Shown: positions 59,514 through 64,000 of the stretch, one piece after another
How the letters are laid out: every line of letters starts with the position of its first letter
Position numbering within the stretch: position 1 is the stretch's first letter
Assembly (NCBI RefSeq): GCF_023276435.1
Contig: NZ_JALLPO010000003.1
Location: forward strand, 1-64,000
DNA from: Sphaerisporangium perillae
GTDB lineage: Bacteria > Actinomycetota > Actinomycetes > Streptosporangiales > Streptosporangiaceae
DNA length: 64,000 bases
Direction of reading: 5' to 3'
Position numbers and translations under genes: made by a program
The notes under the pieces: generated by a model
Database searches by the model: none
The model's input: only the letters and a program-made list of their open reading frames with translations
Told to the model about the DNA's origin: nothing

Positions 59514-62288
59514 TCAGCGCAGGCGCCTCGGGCCTCTGTCGGGGCGGGGGCCGACGGTGTCGCGGATCAGGGCCCTCGCCCCGAGGACGCTGACCCCGGA
59601 CTCTCCGACCAGGATCGGGTCGAGGTCCAGCCGCGCCACCCCGGAAAGCTCGTCGGCCAGCCGTCCCACCCGGATGAGCAGATCCTCCAGCGCCTCCACC
59701 GCCACGGGCGGGTACCCGTACTCGCCGAACAGCAGGGGCGCGGTACGGACGGAGCGCACCAGCGCGGCGGCATCCTCGGCGGTCAGCGGCGCGAGGCGGA
59801 AGGCCTCGTCGCCGAGCAGCCGGGCGGTGATCTCCCCGAGCCCGAACGACACCACGGCGCCGAAGTCGGGGTCGTCCACGAACCGGACCACCGTCGGCAC
59901 CGCCGGCTGCGGAGCCATCCGCTGCACCGACAGCGTCACCTCCGGTCCGAGCCGCGCCGCCAGGTCCTCGTAGGCGCGGCGCACGCCGTCGGGGTCGGAC
60001 AGGCCGAGCCGCACCGTGCCCGCCCGGTGGGACACCTCAGGGTCGGCCGCCCGCACGACCGCGGGCCGGCCGAGCTTCTCGGCGGCGGCGACGGCCTCGT
60101 CAGGCGAGGCCACCGGCTCCGACGCCCACACCTCGAGCCCGTAACACGCGAGCAGTTCGGTGGCGTCCACCTCGATCTCCCCGCCAGACGGCGGCACCTC
60201 CCAGGTGTCCCGCTCCTCTCCGGCGGCCGAGCCGGTCTCCGCGGGACCCGGTTCCACCGGCTCCACCGGGTGCCGCCCCGCCTCCGCGGACGCGAGCATC
60301 CTTTCCACGACGGCCCTCGCCGCCGTGGTGTCCACACCCTCGATCTCCGGCGGCGTGCCGTGCGGGGTCCGGCGCCAGCGAGCGTGCCGTACCACGTGGG
60401 CGAGGGCCCGTACGGCCTCCTCCGCGGCCGCGTAGGAGGGGATCGCCCCCTTGCCGGGATCGCCGCCCTGGCCGGGGACGCGCAGCTCCGGCGGCATGCC
60501 GAGGTGTCCCTCGAAGGTGGCGAGGACGGGCTTGCCGGTCTCCCGCGCCACCCGCACGAGCTCGGCCGCGACCTCGGCGGCGTTGCCCGGCACCGGCGGC
60601 ATGTAGATCGCGACGACGGCGTCCACCTCGCAGTCCATGGCCGCCAGCGCCTCGCGGTACTCCCGGGCTCCGGCGCGGGCGCCGAGGTTGGCGGGCGGGC
60701 ACGGCTCCAGCCCCGCCGCCACGCAGGCGTCCACCGCGAGCAGCGCCATGGCGTCGGAGTTGCTGACGACGCCGACCCTCGGCCCGGCGGGGAGCGGCTG
60801 GTAGGCCAGCAGCTGGGCCACGTCGAAGAGCTGGGCGAGGTCGTCCACACGGATCACCCCGGCCTGCTCGAACAGCGCGGTGAGCGCGGTGTCCGGCAGT
60901 CCGAGCACCGGTGCGGCGTGCCCGACGGGCACCCCCTGGGTGGCGCCGCCGCTCTTGACGACGACGATGGGCTTCTTGCGGGAGGTGCGCCGGGCCAGCC
61001 GGGCGAACTTGCGCGGGTTTCCGAGCGACTCGAGATAGAGCAGGATCACGTCGGTCGCCGGGTCCTCCTCCCAGTACTGCAGGAGGTCGTTGCCGGACAC
61101 GTCGGCCCGGTTGCCGGCGGACACGAACGTCGAGATGCCCATGCCCCGCTGTGCGACCCGCTGGAGCAGCGCGGTGCCGAGCGCGCCGGACTGGCTGAAG
61201 AACCCCACCCGTCCCCGTCCGGGCAGCCGGGCGGCCAGGGTGGCGTTCAGGCGGACCGCCGGGTCGGTGTTGGCGATGCCGAGGCAGTTGGGCCCGACCA
61301 CCCGCAGCCCGTACGCGCGGGCGATGCGCACCAGTTCGTCCTGGCGGGCCCGCCCTTCGAGCCCGGTCTCCCCGAAACCGGACGAGACGACCACCAGGCC
61401 CTTGACACCCTTCTCCGCGCACTCCTTGACCACGTCGAGCACGGCGTCGGCCGGCACGGCGACCACGGCCAGGTCCACGTCCCCGTCGATGGCCGAGACG
61501 CTCTTGTACGCGCGGACGCCGGCGACCGCGCGCACCTCGCGGTGGACCGGGTACACCGGCCCGTTGAAGTCGGCTCCGAGGAGGTTGCGCAGCACGGTCT
61601 GGCCGATGCCGCCCGCCTCGCGTCCCGCGCCGACCACGACCACCGAGGCCGGGGTGAGGAGCCTTTCGATCGAACGCGCCTCGGCCCGGTGCTCGCGCGC
61701 CATCGTGACCTCGCGCGAGGTCTCGGTGGTCGCGAGGTCCAAGGTCATCCGTACGACGCCGTCCTCGAACTGGCTCTGCGCGGTGTACCCGGCGTTGCGG
61801 AAGAACGCCATCATGCGGGTGTTGGACGGCAGCACGTCGGCGATGAAGCGCTTGATCCCGCGTTCCCGCGCCGCCGCGCGCAGATGCTCCATGAGCACCG
61901 ATGCCACACCCCGGCCCTGGTGCGCGTCCTCGACGAGAAACGCCACCTCGGCGCTGTCCTGCTGCTCCAGGCGGTCGAAGCGGACGACCGCCAGCATCTC
62001 GGTGCCGAGCGTCGCGATCAGCGCCACCCGGTTCACGTAGTCGACCGTGGTGAACCGGGCCACCTCGCGGTCCGACAGTCGGGGACGCGGGCCGAAGAAG
62101 CGGAAGTAGATCGACTGGTCGGACAGCCGGGAGTAGAAGCCGCGGAGGATGTCGGCGTCCTCCGGCCGGATGGGGCGCAGGTGCGCGGTGCCCCCGTCGG
62201 CGAGGACGACGTCGGCCTCCCAATGGGCGGGGTAGTGAAGTTCCACATTGATGAGGGTAAGCGGCTTTCTGTCTGATTCGTTGGGCAA
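59514..62288 (-). CDS. GNAT acetyltransferase fused to ADP-forming acyl-CoA synthetase-like domains (PatA/Pat type)
   Basis: 924 residues. Residues about 20-190 are a GNAT domain (HLRPIRPEDADILRGFYSRL; VEDAHQGRGVASVLMEHLRA). From about 205 on there is an NDP-forming acyl-CoA synthetase: CoA-binding LTPASVVVVGAGREAGGIGQ and VVGPNCLGIANTDP, the succinyl-CoA ligase-like FFSQSGALGTALLQRVAQRG, and a C-terminal ATP-grasp part (LACYGLEVWASEPVASPDEA). The usual catalytic His of active synthetases is hard to place. Fusions of this type in actinomycetes acetylate Acs and other enzymes. It starts with TTG 62288; the alternative GTG 62246 lacks a ribosome site too. Divergent from the PfkB gene. Confidence 0.9.
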   Translation of the reverse strand: MPNESDRKPLTLINVELHYPAHWEADVVLADGGTAHLRPIRPEDADILRGFYSRLSDQSIYFRFFGPRPRLSDREVARFTTVDYVNRVALIATLGTEMLAVVRFDRLEQQDSAEVAFLVEDAHQGRGVASVLMEHLRAAARERGIKRFIADVLPSNTRMMAFFRNAGYTAQSQFEDGVVRMTLDLATTETSREVTMAREHRAEARSIERLLTPASVVVVGAGREAGGIGQTVLRNLLGADFNGPVYPVHREVRAVAGVRAYKSVSAIDGDVDLAVVAVPADAVLDVVKECAEKGVKGLVVVSSGFGETGLEGRARQDELVRIARAYGLRVVGPNCLGIANTDPAVRLNATLAARLPGRGRVGFFSQSGALGTALLQRVAQRGMGISTFVSAGNRADVSGNDLLQYWEEDPATDVILLYLESLGNPRKFARLARRTSRKKPIVVVKSGGATQGVPVGHAAPVLGLPDTALTALFEQAGVIRVDDLAQLFDVAQLLAYQPLPAGPRVGVVSNSDAMALLAVDACVAAGLEPCPPANLGARAGAREYREALAAMDCEVDAVVAIYMPPVPGNAAEVAAELVRVARETGKPVLATFEGHLGMPPELRVPGQGGDPGKGAIPSYAAAEEAVRALAHVVRHARWRRTPHGTPPEIEGVDTTAARAVVERMLASAEAGRHPVEPVEPGPAETGSAAGEERDTWEVPPSGGEIEVDATELLACYGLEVWASEPVASPDEAVAAAEKLGRPAVVRAADPEVSHRAGTVRLGLSDPDGVRRAYEDLAARLGPEVTLSVQRMAPQPAVPTVVRFVDDPDFGAVVSFGLGEITARLLGDEAFRLAPLTAEDAAALVRSVRTAPLLFGEYGYPPVAVEALEDLLIRVGRLADELSGVARLDLDPILVGESGVSVLGARALIRDTVGPRPDRGPRRLR

Positions 62289-62399
62289 CGCTTGTGCATC
62301 GACTGTGCACGGGTGTCCGCTCTATGCCCCACGCCCCGGCTTGAAGCTGTTAGGTTTTCTGTCAGCAGCCTCCTGTAGTGCCAGCAAGGTGGTGACATC

Positions 62400-63293
62400 A
62401 TGACGCGGGTTGTCGTGGTGGGCGATCTGATGACCGATGCGGTCGCACGCGCCCGCTACCCTCTCGCCAGGGCGAGCGACACTCCGGCCGTCGTCACCAT
62501 GCATGGTGGCGGCTCCGGGGCGAACATCGCTTCCTGGCTTGCCGTCGAGGGTGCGGAGGTGGCCTTCGTCGGCCGCCGAGGCGCCGACATCACAGGTCGT
62601 AACCGTGACATGGAGCTCATGGGATACGGCGTGGACGCCCGCCTGGTCATGGATCCCGAGCGACCTACGGGCACCTGTGTGGTCCTGGTGACCCACAAGG
62701 GCGAGCGCACTCTGCTCTCCGACCCGGGAGCCAACGCCGCCCTCTCCCCCGAAGACCTGCCGCGCGACCTGTTCTCCCAGGGCGGGCACCTGCACGTCTC
62801 CGGATACACCCTGCTCAACGAGGGCTCGCGTGACGCCGGGCTGGCCGCGATCGATCACGCGCGCCGCGCCGGCATGTCCATCTCGGTCGACTGCGCCTCG
62901 GCGGCGCCGCTGGAGCGCACCGGCGCCGAGCCGTTCCTCGAGTGGACCGGCAGCGCCAAGCTGCTGTTCGCCAACGACGCGCAGGCCAAGGTGCTCACCG
63001 GGCGTGACGACCCGGCCTCCGCCGCCAAGGTGCTCACGGCCTGGTTCCCGCAGGTCGTGATCAAGCTGGGCGCCGAAGGGGCCCTGTGGTACACCAACAA
63101 CCGGCCCGAGCCCGTCCGCGCCCCGGCCGACCACATCGAGCGGAGCGTCGACGGCACCGGCGCGGGTGACGCCTTCACGGCGGGCTTCCTGCAGCCGTGG
63201 CTGGAGGGCAAGCAGCCGGCCGACGCGCTCGCCGCGGGCAACGCCCTGGCCGCCAAGGCCATCAGCAACCTGGGCGCCCGCCCCCGCCTCTGA
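62400..63293 (+). CDS. PfkB-family carbohydrate kinase
   Basis: 297 residues from ATG 62400 (AAGGTGG upstream). Ribokinase fold: GDLMTDAVARARYPLARASD, the substrate-side motif MHGGGSGANIASWLAVEG, and the catalytic signature DGTGAGDAFTAGFLQPWLEG with the base Asp. It phosphorylates a sugar or nucleoside with ATP; the substrate is not evident. Divergent from the PatA-like gene. Confidence 0.93.
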   Translation: MTRVVVVGDLMTDAVARARYPLARASDTPAVVTMHGGGSGANIASWLAVEGAEVAFVGRRGADITGRNRDMELMGYGVDARLVMDPERPTGTCVVLVTHKGERTLLSDPGANAALSPEDLPRDLFSQGGHLHVSGYTLLNEGSRDAGLAAIDHARRAGMSISVDCASAAPLERTGAEPFLEWTGSAKLLFANDAQAKVLTGRDDPASAAKVLTAWFPQVVIKLGAEGALWYTNNRPEPVRAPADHIERSVDGTGAGDAFTAGFLQPWLEGKQPADALAAGNALAAKAISNLGARPRL

Positions 63294-63472
63294 CCCCGCC
63301 GCACATACACGCGCCACGGAGCCTCTAGCCGCGCCGCCCGGACGTTCATCGGGACCTCCAGCCCTGCCCGTATACGGATGCCGGCCGGGGCCGACCACCA
63401 ATGTGCGCGCGACAGCCAGCACCTCGTCATCTGGCCCCGGGGCTCTGCATGTGCTCAGGGGGCGGCGGGTCG

Positions 63473-64000
63473 TCAGTTCGTGGTGGCGAGGGCTAGGGGG
63501 AGGACGGCGGGGGCGCCGGCCTGGCGGAGCAGGGACGCGGCCATGGTCATGGTCCAGCCGGTGTCGATGCGGTCGTCCACCAGCAGCACCGGCCCCGCGG
63601 AGACGTCGGCGGCGGGCGGCGCCAGGGTGGCCCGCAGGGCGCGCACCCGCTGGGCGCTGTTGTACTGGCGGCCGGGAGGGCCGTGCAGGTAGCCCAGGGA
63701 ACCGAGATGGGCCAGCCTGCCGATGGCGGCCAGCCGCTCCCCCAGCGTCGAGATCAGCACCGGCCGGGTCGCGGAGGGCATTGTGACCACCGACACCGGA
63801 CGCTCGGCCCAGCGCCATGAGCTCAGCACCTTGACCACCGCGTCGAACACCTCGTCGGGCACCGGACCGTCGGGGGCATCCTCGGCCAGCAGCCGCCGCA
63901 GGGTGTTCCCCCAGCCGATGTCGGTGAGCCGGCCGAGGGCACGCCCCGGCTCCGCCGCCACCTCGGGGCGGATGCGGCCGGACAGGCCCAGCTCCTTAAG
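63473..64000 (-). CDS. RecQ-like helicase, C-terminal phosphoribosyltransferase-type domain (partial)
   Basis: The frame is open to the right window edge, so the 5' part of this gene (helicase core) lies outside. The 175 visible residues include GRALGRLTDIGWGNTLRRLL, WRWAERPVSVVTMPSATRPV, and the PRTase-like loop GPVLLVDDRIDTGWTMTMAA. This is the C-terminus of the actinobacterial RecQ-family DEAD/DEAH helicase with a phosphoribosyltransferase-like end. A DNA repair or recombination role is inferred from the family. Confidence 0.8.
   Translation of the reverse strand, partial: LKELGLSGRIRPEVAAEPGRALGRLTDIGWGNTLRRLLAEDAPDGPVPDEVFDAVVKVLSSWRWAERPVSVVTMPSATRPVLISTLGERLAAIGRLAHLGSLGYLHGPPGRQYNSAQRVRALRATLAPPAADVSAGPVLLVDDRIDTGWTMTMAASLLRQAGAPAVLPLALATTN

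Overview
This 64 kb window comes from a high-GC actinomycete chromosome. The FasR-fabD-fabH-acpP-fabF-accD locus followed by a DUF3145 gene, a homodimeric pyruvate dehydrogenase E1 (aceE), DUF3052 and DUF5998 proteins, a RecQ helicase with a C-terminal phosphoribosyltransferase domain, and frequent GTG starts all point to Actinomycetes. A member of the Streptosporangiales (Nonomuraea/Streptosporangium-like) is my best guess, made from protein resemblance only.

Region 1 (1-5342) is accessory. It holds a broken IS1182-type transposase, a LysR regulator divergent from a short-chain dehydrogenase and a quinone-oxidoreductase-like gene, and a two-gene unit on the minus strand: a TPR-type regulator that lacks its DNA-binding domain, and a flavoprotein.

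Region 2 (5343-23829) is an integrated element of the AICE (actinomycete integrative and conjugative element) type. It is bounded by a perfect 60-bp direct repeat, 5343-5402 and 23770-23829. The right copy lies inside an intact tRNA-Val(TAC) gene, next to a tyrosine integrase. The replication module is a KorSA-like GntR repressor with two palindromic operators, then a RepSA-type HUH initiator fused to an excisionase-like helix-turn-helix, then the integrase, with ATGA coupling. No FtsK/TraSA-type transfer gene is visible, so the element looks conjugation-defective. Its cargo is a flavoprotein/XRE-TPR pair, a zinc-finger-like protein, IS debris (IS1380 inside IS3, and a chimeric IS scar), and a 1256-residue CHAT-protease protein with Clp-N-like repeats at both ends, TM segments and TPRs. 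A multi-pass membrane protein gene is convergent with it. This is the most unusual gene in the window. The left junction carries the fossil of an older integrase 3' end, and a degenerate third att copy lies at about 7300, so the tRNA seems to have been invaded repeatedly.

Region 3 (23858-51070) is core chromosome. It contains a ROK kinase, peroxiredoxin, DUF3052, YjbQ, a NarL-type two-component system, a MacB-like ABC efflux operon, aceE, a membrane-anchored trypsin-like protease, two duplicated WYL regulators, a PHP protein, a YgiB/YgiC/DUF350-like trio, and the fatty-acid synthase II operon under FasR. A near-perfect 30-bp palindrome spans the fasR stop codon upstream of fabD.

Region 4 (51071-64000) holds DUF3145 and then a four-gene cluster: cytoplasmic S8 peptidase, ECF sigma factor, small protein, TPR-CHAT protease. 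It suggests a sigma-factor-linked proteolytic switch. After it come rhodanese, DUF5998, a GNAT-acyl-CoA synthetase fusion, a PfkB kinase and the C-terminus of a RecQ-like helicase cut by the window edge. Several minisatellite arrays (13, 19, 51 and 89 bp units) sit at 3' gene ends in regions 3-4.
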